20,735 nucleotides of DNA from positions 1 through 20,735 of the forward strand of contig JASFIT010000026.1 of the NCBI GenBank assembly GCA_050122535.1. Reading direction: 5' to 3'. A program made the position numbers and the translations under genes. This DNA is from JASFEQ01 sp050122535. Its GTDB lineage: Bacteria; Desulfobacterota; DSM-4660; Desulfatiglandales; HGW-15. Below, piece after piece: positions 1 through 6,691 of this stretch. The notes beneath the pieces were generated by a model that searched no databases, was not told the origin of the DNA, and saw only the letters and a program-made list of their open reading frames with translations. Position 1 is the stretch's first letter. Each line of letters starts with the position of its first letter.

Positions 1-1
1 A

Positions 2-598
2 TGGCTCGTGAATAGAATTATAAAGGAGATCGTTAATCCCACGGTCAACGAGGTTTACAACCACCTTGGATGGGAATATAAGGGCGTTCTCTATTTCGGG
101 TTAAACCTGGACCCCTATGAGAACCTGGATGTGTTTGAAATCAACGTGAGACACGGAGATCCAGAATGGGAGGTGCTGGCGCGTAAATTGAGTACCGATC
201 TCTGTGAGTTAGGCAATGCGGTGTGTGACGGCAACTTAGACACGATCAAGCAGGTTTGGAATAAGCAACACTACGTGGACGTTATTGCCATGGAAGGCCG
301 CTCCAAGGCCTCACGAGGATGGAACAAGGGATATCCGGGGCGCTATGGGAAAGGGCATCAGATTGTAGGCTTGGACGATGTGGAAAAAGGGGTCTCCGTC
401 TATTTTGCTGGTGTTGACGAAAGCCAGGAGAAGGGTTTGGTGACCTTTGGAGGCAGAGTTCTCCATGTCATAGCAGGTGATTCCACCCTCGAAGAAGCAA
501 GAGAAAAAGCCTACAGGAACATTGAGAGGCTGGCATTCGTGGATCATAACAACAATGGTGCAAATTGCATGCGGTATCGGAAGACCATAGGCCTCTAA
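2..598 (+). CDS. purD: PurD-like phosphoribosylamine-glycine ligase, C-terminal part (5' end outside window)
   Basis: The frame is already open at the window edge, so only about 198 C-terminal residues are visible. PurD is an ATP-grasp ligase that joins glycine to 5-phosphoribosylamine in de novo purine synthesis. Supporting segments are YKGVLYFGLNLD followed by FEINVRHGDPEWE (the ATP-grasp metal-binding strand region, family form roughly E.N.RFGDPE.Q), then GYPGRYGKG, GGRVLHVIAGDSTLEEAREKAY and the ending MRYRKTIG, which is like the PurD C terminus YYR.DIG. Two conserved spots differ: RHGDPEWE instead of RFGDPE.Q, and YFAGVD where PurD usually has FHAGT. It could therefore be a divergent PurD or a paralogue with another substrate. 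The gene converges on the radical SAM gene, with a heptamer repeat array between them. Confidence 0.75.
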   Translation, partial: WLVNRIIKEIVNPTVNEVYNHLGWEYKGVLYFGLNLDPYENLDVFEINVRHGDPEWEVLARKLSTDLCELGNAVCDGNLDTIKQVWNKQHYVDVIAMEGRSKASRGWNKGYPGRYGKGHQIVGLDDVEKGVSVYFAGVDESQEKGLVTFGGRVLHVIAGDSTLEEAREKAYRNIERLAFVDHNNNGANCMRYRKTIGL

Positions 599-631
599 CT
601 GATCCGTTTAGCCTATTCGTTCACTTTTCAT

Positions 632-671
632 ATCTAGCATCTAGCAACCAGCATCCAGTATCCAGCATCTG
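632..671. repeat. Short tandem heptamer array (AWCYAGY units)
   Basis: Five consecutive 7-base units fill 632-666: atctagc, atctagc, aaccagc, atccagt, atccagc, with a partial sixth unit after them. The array sits in the 85-base gap between two convergent genes. It encodes nothing visible. Arrays of this CCAGCAT type are, from general experience, scattered through intergenic DNA of related bacteria, but I cannot verify copy number here. Confidence 0.7.
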
Positions 672-683
672 TTACCTGTATGC

Positions 684-1973
684 CTACCGTACAGGCTGAT
701 TAAAGTACCCGAGTGTCAGTTCCGGGAATTCCTTCTCTAGTATATCCGCCATTCTCTTCATCCCCACGACAGGCGAATCTGCCTTTGGCATGCGATCTAG
801 ATAAAGTTGGGGGTCTATGTTCAGATTTTTTAGATGAAGGAAGTTGACCCCGGTTTTTCTTATCAATGCCAATAGGGCCTCAATTTCCTCCTCCTGATCA
901 GTAATCCCTGGGAATACAAGATAGTTGATCATCGTATAGAGTCCCGAATCCCTTGACTGTCGGATGGAGGCAAGCACGTCCTCAAAATCATAATTTTTTG
1001 GCCGATAATAGGCTTCGTAGAACGCCGAACGAGCGCTGTTCAAGCTAATTCTAATGGAGTCCAGCCCACTTTCCACAATTATACGAATCCGCTCAGGCCA
1101 GCTCCCGTTCGTGTTCAAGTTGATAGTTCCTCTGTTTGTCTTTTCTCTAATCTTCTTTACACTTTTTGCAATCAGTTTGTACTCGGTCAACGGCTCAGCT
1201 TCGCACCCCTGACCAAAGCTCACGATGGCCTCTGGCGCTTCTCTGAGGTGTTCCACAGCTATGCGGACCAGCTCGTTCTGCGAAGGCCTGAACAGAATTC
1301 TGTGATGGGATGCTGGGCACGACTGATCACTCTGCATAGAGAGGCATCCCAGACACGCCGCATTGCACCGTTGGCTCACAGGAAGGGGTGCTTCCCATCT
1401 CTTGAGGAAGAGGTTTTTGGCTGCAAAGCAGTGGTTATTCGTGGCACACTGAATCAGGTGTTCAACGAGCGGGCTAGCCGGATGTTGTTTTTTATACCTC
1501 TCTATGGCTGGGATCAATTCCCTGTCATCGAAATTCTTGGGATCCCACCTGTGATTATATTCAACCCTGAATCCTGCGGCCCAGTACCTATCATTTTTGA
1601 AGCCCACGGCTGTATATGCCCAGGTGGGAAGTGTATAGGTTTTCGGTTCATAATCAGCGGCCGGCAAAAGACTCCTCACCAACCCTGGTTCGAGAAACGC
1701 GGATACAGCATAGCACGGGACGCTGGCGCCACCTATCTCCACTTGCGTGACGATTCTGTACTCTCCAGTGACAGGGTCAAGGCCTATGGGGGGGCACTCG
1801 GGGATGAAGAAGAGTTTGCTGAACTCTGGCACAGGAATAAGGTCTTCATCCATGACGGCTTTTGGGGTTCGCCCTGAAAACCCTATCATCCTAAAGTAGG
1901 GATGTTCGTAGACTTGACCGCGACCGTCCGCATAGAGCATGTACGGTGTGTTTTCCAAATCAGGGTGGTTCAT
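684..1973 (-). CDS. Uncharacterised radical SAM protein with long N-terminal extension
   Basis: A 429-residue protein with the radical SAM cluster motif C-x3-C-x2-C at residues 203-210 (C203, C207, C210, in RCNAACLGC). The radical SAM barrel follows: VSFGQGCEAEPL (SAM-binding GGE-like position), INLNTNGS, then SIRISLNSARSAFYEAYYRP, where substrate-radical enzymes of the MoaA/PqqE type carry similar segments. About 200 residues precede the cluster and resemble no domain I know; there is no signal peptide. The ATG lies at 1971-1973. The gene stands alone, convergent with purD, and its stop overlaps a small inverted repeat (675-680 with 690-695). The substrate is unknown. A peptide- or cofactor-modifying role would be guesswork. 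Confidence 0.85.
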   Translation of the reverse strand: MNHPDLENTPYMLYADGRGQVYEHPYFRMIGFSGRTPKAVMDEDLIPVPEFSKLFFIPECPPIGLDPVTGEYRIVTQVEIGGASVPCYAVSAFLEPGLVRSLLPAADYEPKTYTLPTWAYTAVGFKNDRYWAAGFRVEYNHRWDPKNFDDRELIPAIERYKKQHPASPLVEHLIQCATNNHCFAAKNLFLKRWEAPLPVSQRCNAACLGCLSMQSDQSCPASHHRILFRPSQNELVRIAVEHLREAPEAIVSFGQGCEAEPLTEYKLIAKSVKKIREKTNRGTINLNTNGSWPERIRIIVESGLDSIRISLNSARSAFYEAYYRPKNYDFEDVLASIRQSRDSGLYTMINYLVFPGITDQEEEIEALLALIRKTGVNFLHLKNLNIDPQLYLDRMPKADSPVVGMKRMADILEKEFPELTLGYFNQPVR

Positions 1974-2033
1974 GATCCAAGATCCCTATGAGGCTGTCGG
2001 AAAACGCCCATCTGCCATTCGACAAGCTCATGG

Positions 2034-2101
2034 CCCTGAGCAAAGTCGACCCCTCGACATCGCTCAGGGTCGATGCTGAGCAAGGTCGAAGCATCGAAGG
2101 G
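2034..2101 (+). repeat. Dispersed intergenic repeat, copy A (inverted copy at 11063-11145)
   Basis: The element has a 24-base left block (2034-2057) and a 40-base right block (2062-2101). The right block is identical, on the opposite strand, to 11063-11102. The left block matches the opposite strand of 11122-11145 with a few mismatches. The blocks keep the same order in both copies but are separated by 4 bases here and 19 there. The right block can fold on itself (GCTCAG...CTGAGC). No coding potential is evident. Confidence 0.85.
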
Positions 2102-2121
2102 CTGGGTTACCCTCATCCCCC

Positions 2122-2201
2122 GCCCTGTTAAATTCTCGCTACGCGAGACGGTGAAGCCGATTTAACAGGGCAAGTCACTGCGGCGTACTTCTCTGTACGC
2201 C
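2122..2201. repeat. Nested inverted-repeat element
   Basis: An outer perfect 12-base inverted repeat (GCCCTGTTAAAT at 2122-2133, complement at 2160-2171) encloses a 6-base stem (2134-2139 with 2143-2148, loop TAC). A second hairpin follows at once (GGCGTAC at 2182-2188 with 2195-2201, loop of 6). Neither has a T-run, so they are not simple terminators. The rest of the gap 1974-2524 up to the kinase promoter has no gene I can support. A weak reading frame on the - strand across 2162-2431 lacks family resemblance. Confidence 0.7.
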
Positions 2202-2415
2202 TTATTCCTCGGGACTCGGAAGCCTTGCATCTGGACATTTTCCATCAGCCTCTCAGAAACCGGTTTCTCGACAGTCTCCATAGCGTCTTGTACGTTCAAG
2301 TTGGGGGCGTTCCCCATCTCAAAGCACTGGGCGCCAGGCAGAGAGGTGAAGGCCCTTATTTTGCCTTGAGCCTTTTTATCTATCTGGATATTCCAAGTCA
2401 AAGGGCACCTTCGGG

Positions 2416-2445
2416 TTGACCTGTTAATCAAAGCTTTTATATGAT
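2416..2445 (+). promoter_or_regulatory. Sigma70-like promoter of the kinase/regulator operon
   Basis: TTGACC at 2416-2421 (5 of 6 to the -35 consensus) is followed after 18 bases by TATGAT at 2440-2445 (5 of 6 to the -10 consensus). The predicted start is at about 2452, giving a 5' leader of about 70 bases before the ATG at 2525. The region is strongly A/T rich, so chance matches are possible. Confidence 0.45.
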
Positions 2446-2453
2446 ATATATCA
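2442..2453. promoter_or_regulatory. FNR/CRP-type palindrome TGATATATATCA
   Basis: A perfect 12-base palindrome with TGAT-N4-ATCA half-site spacing like that of FNR-family regulators. It overlaps the -10 box and the predicted start of the kinase promoter, which would suit repression. It lies inside a wider inverted repeat, ATCAAAG at 2427-2433 and CTTTGAT at 2454-2460, whose centre is offset by 4 bases. In A/T-rich DNA such a palindrome can arise by chance. Confidence 0.35.
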
Positions 2454-2524
2454 CTTTGATTTATTTACCACATTTTCTCCTTTTCGTAACAAAAGAATTA
2501 AGGGTTTAAGGGTCAGCAATCCAT

Positions 2525-3952
2525 ATGCAGAGCGCTAAGCGAAATCTCGGATCAGAGGGTAAGCAATTCCGCCTGGTAAAATTTTTCGCCTGGGCCAGCT
2601 TCATCGTCATCGTTATCTTCAGTTTTCCTTTCTCGATGGTCATCTCCCAAAAGGCCAAAGAGATCCTGTTGGCGAGCTATGAGAATAACGCAATCCTGGT
2701 GGGTGAAAACCTGAACCACCAAGTCTTTCAAAATTTCGTCATTCCAGTCAATTGGCAATATGGGGGAATCAGGTTGAGAGACAGGGAGCAGTCTGAATTG
2801 ATGGACAAAATCGTTCAGAACGCCATCCATGGTTTTAACGTGGATCTGGTAAACGTCTATGACATAGGGAAAGGGGTCACCGCTTACAGCACAGATCCCA
2901 ATCTCATTGGAAAGAAAGTGAAAGAAAGCCTGGGATACAAAAGGGCCATTAAGGGGGAACGTTCATCGGGTCTCATCTCCACAAGGGATGAGTTCTGGGG
3001 TCTTGGCATCGATTTCATGGGGGGGAAGAAAACGCTTCGGACCTATATTCCTTTCAAAGTGGAAAATCCATATACGGGTATAATAGGTATTGGCGGTGTC
3101 TTCGAATTGATTCAGGATATGAGTAAGCAATATGAATCCATTGTGAAGTTCCAATACCTCATATTCGGCCTCTCCATTCTCATTATGGGACTCATATTCT
3201 TGGCCCTCCTTTTGATTGTTCAAAAAGCGGAACGAATGATTGAGCAGAGGGCTCAAGAACGACGTGAGCTTGAATCACAGCTCCATCTGGCCGAGCGACT
3301 GGCCGCCCTCGGCGAGATGGTGGCCGGCATATCCCATGAGATAAAAAATCCCCTTGGCATTATACGGAGTACGGCCGAGCTTTTGGGTGAGATGCCCGAT
3401 GCGAGTGATACCCAAAAGCGTCTATCAGGGGTGATCACGGAGGAGTCAACGCGGCTGAATCAAATTGTCACGGAGTTTCTCGATTTTGCCCGTCCGCAAG
3501 TGCCAAATCTCCAGGAATGTCAGCTAGAGGAAATCATCGAGAAGAACCTCTCTTTCATACGGCCTGAACTGGAGAAAAAGGGCATTCAGATTCAGGACAA
3601 CCTGAACGGCAGATCCTTTAAGCTCAGGGCGGACCTTGACCTCCTTTACAGGGCCTTCTTGAACATCTTGATAAATGCCATTCAGTCCATGCAGGATGGA
3701 GGGACCATAGACATCAAAGTGCAAGAGGCCAGAGATACCTATCAGATAGAAATTGAAGACACCGGCTGCGGCATCAGTGAGGAGAACGTAGATAAAATAT
3801 TCAATCCTTTTTTCACCACAAAGGAAAAGGGAAGCGGCCTTGGGCTCTCCATTGTGAGAAAGATCATTGAGGGACATAGAGGGACTATAGACATACAGAG
3901 CAGGGAAGGGGAAGGCACGAAAGTGGAGGTCCAGTTGCCGCGAAGGGGCTAG
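2525..3952 (+). CDS. Membrane-bound sensor histidine kinase (NtrB/ZraS/AtoS type)
   Basis: A 475-residue sensor kinase. Two hydrophobic segments, at about residues 21-40 and 211-232, flank an extracytoplasmic domain of about 170 residues that looks Cache-like (VNVYDIGKGVTAYSTDPNLIGK, typical of such sensors). A charged coiled segment (235-258) leads to the HisKA domain with phospho-acceptor H271 in ISHEIKNP. The HATPase domain has the N-box around N380/N384, G1 box EDTGCGIS (411-418), F-box FNPFFTT and G2 box GSGLGL (436-441). All catalytic motifs are intact. It precedes the NtrC-family regulator by 40 bases and is surely its cognate kinase. The stimulus is unknown; a small periplasmic ligand is plausible for a Cache-like sensor. 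Confidence 0.93.
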   Translation: MQSAKRNLGSEGKQFRLVKFFAWASFIVIVIFSFPFSMVISQKAKEILLASYENNAILVGENLNHQVFQNFVIPVNWQYGGIRLRDREQSELMDKIVQNAIHGFNVDLVNVYDIGKGVTAYSTDPNLIGKKVKESLGYKRAIKGERSSGLISTRDEFWGLGIDFMGGKKTLRTYIPFKVENPYTGIIGIGGVFELIQDMSKQYESIVKFQYLIFGLSILIMGLIFLALLLIVQKAERMIEQRAQERRELESQLHLAERLAALGEMVAGISHEIKNPLGIIRSTAELLGEMPDASDTQKRLSGVITEESTRLNQIVTEFLDFARPQVPNLQECQLEEIIEKNLSFIRPELEKKGIQIQDNLNGRSFKLRADLDLLYRAFLNILINAIQSMQDGGTIDIKVQEARDTYQIEIEDTGCGISEENVDKIFNPFFTTKEKGSGLGLSIVRKIIEGHRGTIDIQSREGEGTKVEVQLPRRG

Positions 3953-3992
3953 TTGCCTCAAGATCCCATAGAAATGAGGGAGTCACTTCTCT

Positions 3993-5357
3993 ATGGAAAC
4001 AATCTTGATTGTGGACGATGAAAAGAACTACCTGGTGGTTCTTGAGGCCCTTCTGGGGCCGCAGGGCTACGAGATTCTTACTGCCGGCAGTGCTAAGGAG
4101 GCCATTCGACTGATCCAAGAATCAGATCTGGATTTGATAATTACGGATATGAAAATGCCAGGAACAAGCGGCATGGAACTGCTGGAAGCGTCTAAGGAAA
4201 TAAAGCCTGATCTCCCGGTAATCATGATGACGGCTTATGGAACCATTGAGATGGCTGTGGAGGCCATGAAAAAGCGGGCCTATGACTATATCACCAAGCC
4301 CTTCCAGAATGAGGAATTGAAGCTGACCGTCAAGAAGGCCTTGGAAAATTACCGGCTCATTAAGGAGAACCGTCGCCTCAGTCAGGCCCTTTTGGATCGT
4401 TACAAGTATGGGAACATTATTGGGAAGAGCAAGCCCATGCAAGGGATCTATGAAATGATCAGCAAAGTGGCCCAATCCAAGGCATCGGTTTTGATCACCG
4501 GGCCATCAGGCACGGGAAAGGAGCTCATCGCCAAGGCCATCCACTATGATAGCCCCAGGAAAGACAGGCCCTTCATTTCTGTGAACTGTGGCGCGCTCAC
4601 GGAAACCTTGTTAGAGAGCGAACTTTTTGGCCATGAGAAAGGGGCCTTTACAGGTGCTGTGAGCATGAAAAAGGGGCGATTCGAGTTGGCTGATGGAGGG
4701 ACCCTTTTTCTTGATGAAGTGGGTGATATGCCGCCACCATTGCAGGTTAAGCTCCTCAGGGTCCTTCAGGAGATGGAATTTGAGCGGGTGGGAGGGACGA
4801 AAACGATCAAAGTGGATGTTCGCGTATTGTCCGCCTCGAACCAAAACATCAAGGAGGTCGTGGCTGAAGGCAATTTCCGAGAAGACCTCTTCTATCGGCT
4901 GAACGTCATTAACATTGAGGTTCCGTCCCTGACGGAACGGACCGAGGACATTAGATTGCTCGTGAACCATTTTATCGAAAAATACAGACAGGATGAGGGG
5001 AAAGAGAGGATTGAACTGAGCCCGGAGGCTTGGAAGATCCTTTACAGTTATACGTGGCCTGGAAATGTGAGGGAGTTGGAAAATATCATTGAAAGGGCCG
5101 TGGTTCTCAAAGCTGATCAGGTCATTGGCCCCGAAGATATGCCGCCTGAACTTTCGGAAAAGAGGCAGGAAGTTGAGGTTGAAAGGTTCATACCCCTCGA
5201 TGCGCCTCTACAGAAAACCCTTGAGCAGATCGAAGAGAAGCTCATCAGGAGGGCGCTGGATCAGTGCGACAATGTGCAGTCCCATGCGGCCGAAATGCTC
5301 GGCATCACAAAGAGTCTGATTCAGCACAAGATGAAGAAGTATAACATCGCCGTATAG
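3993..5357 (+). CDS. NtrC-family sigma54-dependent response regulator
   Basis: A 454-residue activator with three domains. The receiver domain (1-120) has acidic pocket DDE (8-10), phospho-acceptor D52 in ITDMKMPG, T80 and K102. The AAA+ sigma54-interaction domain (about 140-370) has Walker A GPSGTGKE (170-177), the sigma54-contacting loop GAFTGA (217-222), Walker B LFLDEVGDM (D241, E242) and arginine finger region REDLFYRL. The C-terminal Fis-type helix-turn-helix spans about 427-449 (HAAEMLGITKSLIQHKM). Nothing essential is missing, so it should activate sigma54 promoters when phosphorylated by the kinase encoded just upstream. Its stop is 2 bases before the first of two 16-base palindromes that precede a sigma54 promoter, which I infer to be its target. 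Confidence 0.95.
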   Translation: METILIVDDEKNYLVVLEALLGPQGYEILTAGSAKEAIRLIQESDLDLIITDMKMPGTSGMELLEASKEIKPDLPVIMMTAYGTIEMAVEAMKKRAYDYITKPFQNEELKLTVKKALENYRLIKENRRLSQALLDRYKYGNIIGKSKPMQGIYEMISKVAQSKASVLITGPSGTGKELIAKAIHYDSPRKDRPFISVNCGALTETLLESELFGHEKGAFTGAVSMKKGRFELADGGTLFLDEVGDMPPPLQVKLLRVLQEMEFERVGGTKTIKVDVRVLSASNQNIKEVVAEGNFREDLFYRLNVINIEVPSLTERTEDIRLLVNHFIEKYRQDEGKERIELSPEAWKILYSYTWPGNVRELENIIERAVVLKADQVIGPEDMPPELSEKRQEVEVERFIPLDAPLQKTLEQIEEKLIRRALDQCDNVQSHAAEMLGITKSLIQHKMKKYNIAV

Positions 5358-5359
5358 CG

Positions 5360-5375
5360 GTTCAAGATCTTGTAC
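5360..5375. promoter_or_regulatory. Upstream activator palindrome 1, GTTCAAGATCTTGTAC
   Basis: A 16-base palindrome with one mismatched pair, differing from the perfect copy at 5437-5452 by a single base. It begins 2 bases after the regulator stop codon. Its centre is about 210 bases upstream of the predicted sigma54 transcription start. The inferred binder is the adjacent NtrC-family regulator. Confidence 0.7.
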
Positions 5376-5436
5376 CCAAATTTCCCCAATAAACTAAGGA
5401 GGTTAGGCTCGCGAGAATGTGCATTCCGTTTTAGTG

Positions 5437-5452
5437 GTACAAGATCTTGTAC
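5437..5452. promoter_or_regulatory. Upstream activator palindrome 2, GTACAAGATCTTGTAC (perfect)
   Basis: A perfect 16-base palindrome, 77 bases (start to start) from the first copy. Its centre is about 133 bases upstream of the predicted start at 5578, in the usual range for enhancer sites of sigma54 activators. I did not find another full copy in the window; a partial match inside rnc (near 8391) is not palindromic. Confidence 0.75.
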
Positions 5453-5550
5453 TTTTTAGGGAGAATGAGAAGTAGGGCAGGAATTTCCGATTCAACAAAT
5501 TTTTCAACCATAATAAGCACTTAGGGGACTTTTTGCTCGAAAGAAGGACT

Positions 5551-5567
5551 TTGGCAAGAATATTGCT
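5551..5567 (+). promoter_or_regulatory. Sigma54 (-24/-12) promoter TTGGCAAGAATATTGCT
   Basis: It matches the sigma54 consensus TTGGCACG-N4-TTGCT at every defined position except one (A for C at position 7). The invariant GG and GC are correctly spaced. If the C at 5566 is -12, transcription starts at the A at 5578. A/T-rich DNA at about 5489-5515, between enhancers and promoter, would suit DNA bending. It points away from the regulator gene into a gap with no open frame. Confidence 0.8.
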
Positions 5568-5577
5568 ATTATGTTAG

Positions 5578-5644
5578 ATCGAGTAACAACTCTTTCCTCC
5601 TAAAAAAGAAACCAACCCAATTTTCCCGGGTTGGTTTCTTTTTT
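5578..5644 (+). ncRNA. Predicted sigma54-dependent small RNA (about 66 nt) with anti-Shine-Dalgarno segment
   Basis: The sequence between the predicted start (5578) and the terminator is too short for a gene and has no start codon with a usable frame. Predicted structure: a 5' hairpin GAGT-AACA-ACTC (5581-5592), an open pyrimidine-rich segment CTTTCCTCCT (about 5592-5601), then a terminator stem-loop (5602-5644). CCTCC is the complement of Shine-Dalgarno GGAGG, the kind of seed used by several trans-acting bacterial sRNAs. The setting, next to a two-component sigma54 activator with paired enhancer palindromes, parallels Qrr and GlmY genes. No sequence family is recognised. Alternatively, the promoter could drive read-through antisense to era, or the RNA could be a by-product. 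Confidence 0.6.
5602..5644. terminator. Bidirectional Rho-independent terminator (sRNA on +, era on -)
   Basis: A perfect 17-base stem, AAAAAAGAAACCAACCC at 5602-5618 with its complement at 5628-5644 and a 9-base loop. The outer six pairs are A-runs and T-runs, so the hairpin core (5608-5638) is followed by six T residues on either strand. On the - strand it overlaps the era stop codon (5643-5645). On the + strand it would end the predicted small RNA. Confidence 0.85.
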
Positions 5645-6566
5645 AATACCCCAATCGCCTCAGGGCCCGGGTATCTCTGCTCCAGTTTTTCTCTACCCGA
5701 ACCCTTAGATCCAAGTAAACATGGGTCCCAAATATCTTTTCCAGTTCGCGTCTGGATGCCTGGCCAATAGTTTTGATCATGCGCCCCTTCTTACCTATCA
5801 GGATGGCCTTTTGGGAATCTGATTCCACGTGGATCTGGGCGGATATGGACATAAGGCCCTTCTCCGGAATCTCTTCGATGCCCTCCACAGTAACTGCCGC
5901 GGAATAGGGCAATTCCTGCTTGGTGTAGAGGTAAATCTTTTCCCTGATAATCTCGGATATAAGAAAAGCGTCCGACTGATCTGTTTTTATGTCCTCTGGA
6001 AAAAATGCAGGTCCTGGCCTGAGTCTCGATTTGAGCTCTTCCAAGAGGCCTTGTATGCCATCACCTTTCAGGGCGGAGATGGGAATGATGGCATCAAAGA
6101 CCCGGAGCTTACTAAAGCCGTCTATGATGGGCAAAAGCGTCTCCTTGGAACCCATGTCAATTTTGTTGATGATGAGGAGCACCGGTTTCTCTAATTTCTT
6201 CAGGTTTCTCAAGATTAGAGAAATATCGCGATCATCTGGGTGCAACATCTCCATCATCATCATAACAACGTCCACTTCACGACAGGCTTCCTGGGCAGAA
6301 GCCACCATACTCTTGTGAAGAGCGGTTCGGGTCTTGTGAATCCCTGGCGTATCCATAAAGATCATTTGATATCCATCCCCGTGGTAAATCCCCAAAATGC
6401 GGTTTCGGGTCGTCTGGGGCTTTGGCGTGACAATGGCCACTTTTGTGCCAAGCAACCGATTCAGGAGGGTGGACTTACCCACGTTTGGAGGCCCCACAAT
6501 GGCGATGAAGCCTGAAAGGAAAGGGGGTTTGGCTGCATCGCTTGACTTTGCGTTCTCTGCACTCAT
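5643..6566 (-). CDS. era: GTPase Era
   Basis: Era is an essential Ras-like GTPase that binds the 3' end of 16S rRNA and helps 30S maturation. In this 307-residue protein the G motifs are P-loop GPPNVGKS (25-32), switch PQTTRNR, DTPGI (72-76), NKID (134-137) and SALKG (164-168). The C-terminal KH RNA-binding domain (about 225-300) contains ILIGKKGRMIKTIG. Length is typical, with a short extra N-terminal tail (MSAENAKSSDAAKPP). The ATG at 6564-6566 has no clear Shine-Dalgarno sequence. It is last in the rnc / radical SAM / era series, 125 bases after the middle gene, and its stop codon lies within the shared terminator. Confidence 0.97.
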   Translation of the reverse strand: MSAENAKSSDAAKPPFLSGFIAIVGPPNVGKSTLLNRLLGTKVAIVTPKPQTTRNRILGIYHGDGYQMIFMDTPGIHKTRTALHKSMVASAQEACREVDVVMMMMEMLHPDDRDISLILRNLKKLEKPVLLIINKIDMGSKETLLPIIDGFSKLRVFDAIIPISALKGDGIQGLLEELKSRLRPGPAFFPEDIKTDQSDAFLISEIIREKIYLYTKQELPYSAAVTVEGIEEIPEKGLMSISAQIHVESDSQKAILIGKKGRMIKTIGQASRRELEKIFGTHVYLDLRVRVEKNWSRDTRALRRLGY

Positions 6567-6596
6567 GGTTTCATTGATCTTTTGTGGAATCCGGGA

Positions 6597-6661
6597 CGGA
6601 GGTACGGGGGCACGGAGGAACGGACATGCTTAACTCCTTTTCCCCGTCCCCCGTCCCTCCG
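6597..6661. repeat. G/C-rich imperfect inverted repeat between the radical SAM gene and era
   Basis: CGGAGGTACGGGGG at 6597-6610 pairs with CCCCCGTCCCTCCG at 6648-6661 (13 of 14 positions), leaving a loop of about 37 bases. On the - strand transcript it would form a long double-stranded arm between the radical SAM stop and the era start. It has no T-run, so it is not a standard terminator; a processing site or dispersed repeat is possible. Confidence 0.55.
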
Positions 6662-6691
6662 TTTCCCCCTCGTCGAACGAAGAGAGACGAC

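Noticed and set aside
632..671. CRISPR-like array
   Set aside because: Units are 7 bases with no spacers; a simple tandem repeat. No other CRISPR-like spacing was seen in the window.
1248..1877. 209-codon frame on the + strand
   Set aside because: It lies fully inside the - strand radical SAM gene, whose motifs are clear; a shadow frame.
2162..2431. 89-codon reading frame on the - strand upstream of the kinase
   Set aside because: It spans the hairpin element and the promoter region, resembles no family and lacks a ribosome-binding site; more likely repeat DNA than a gene.
5396..5434. AAGGAGG followed by ATGTGCATTCCGTTTTAG between the two palindromes
   Set aside because: Five codons only, with spacing of about 14 bases from the purine run; no support as a leader peptide.
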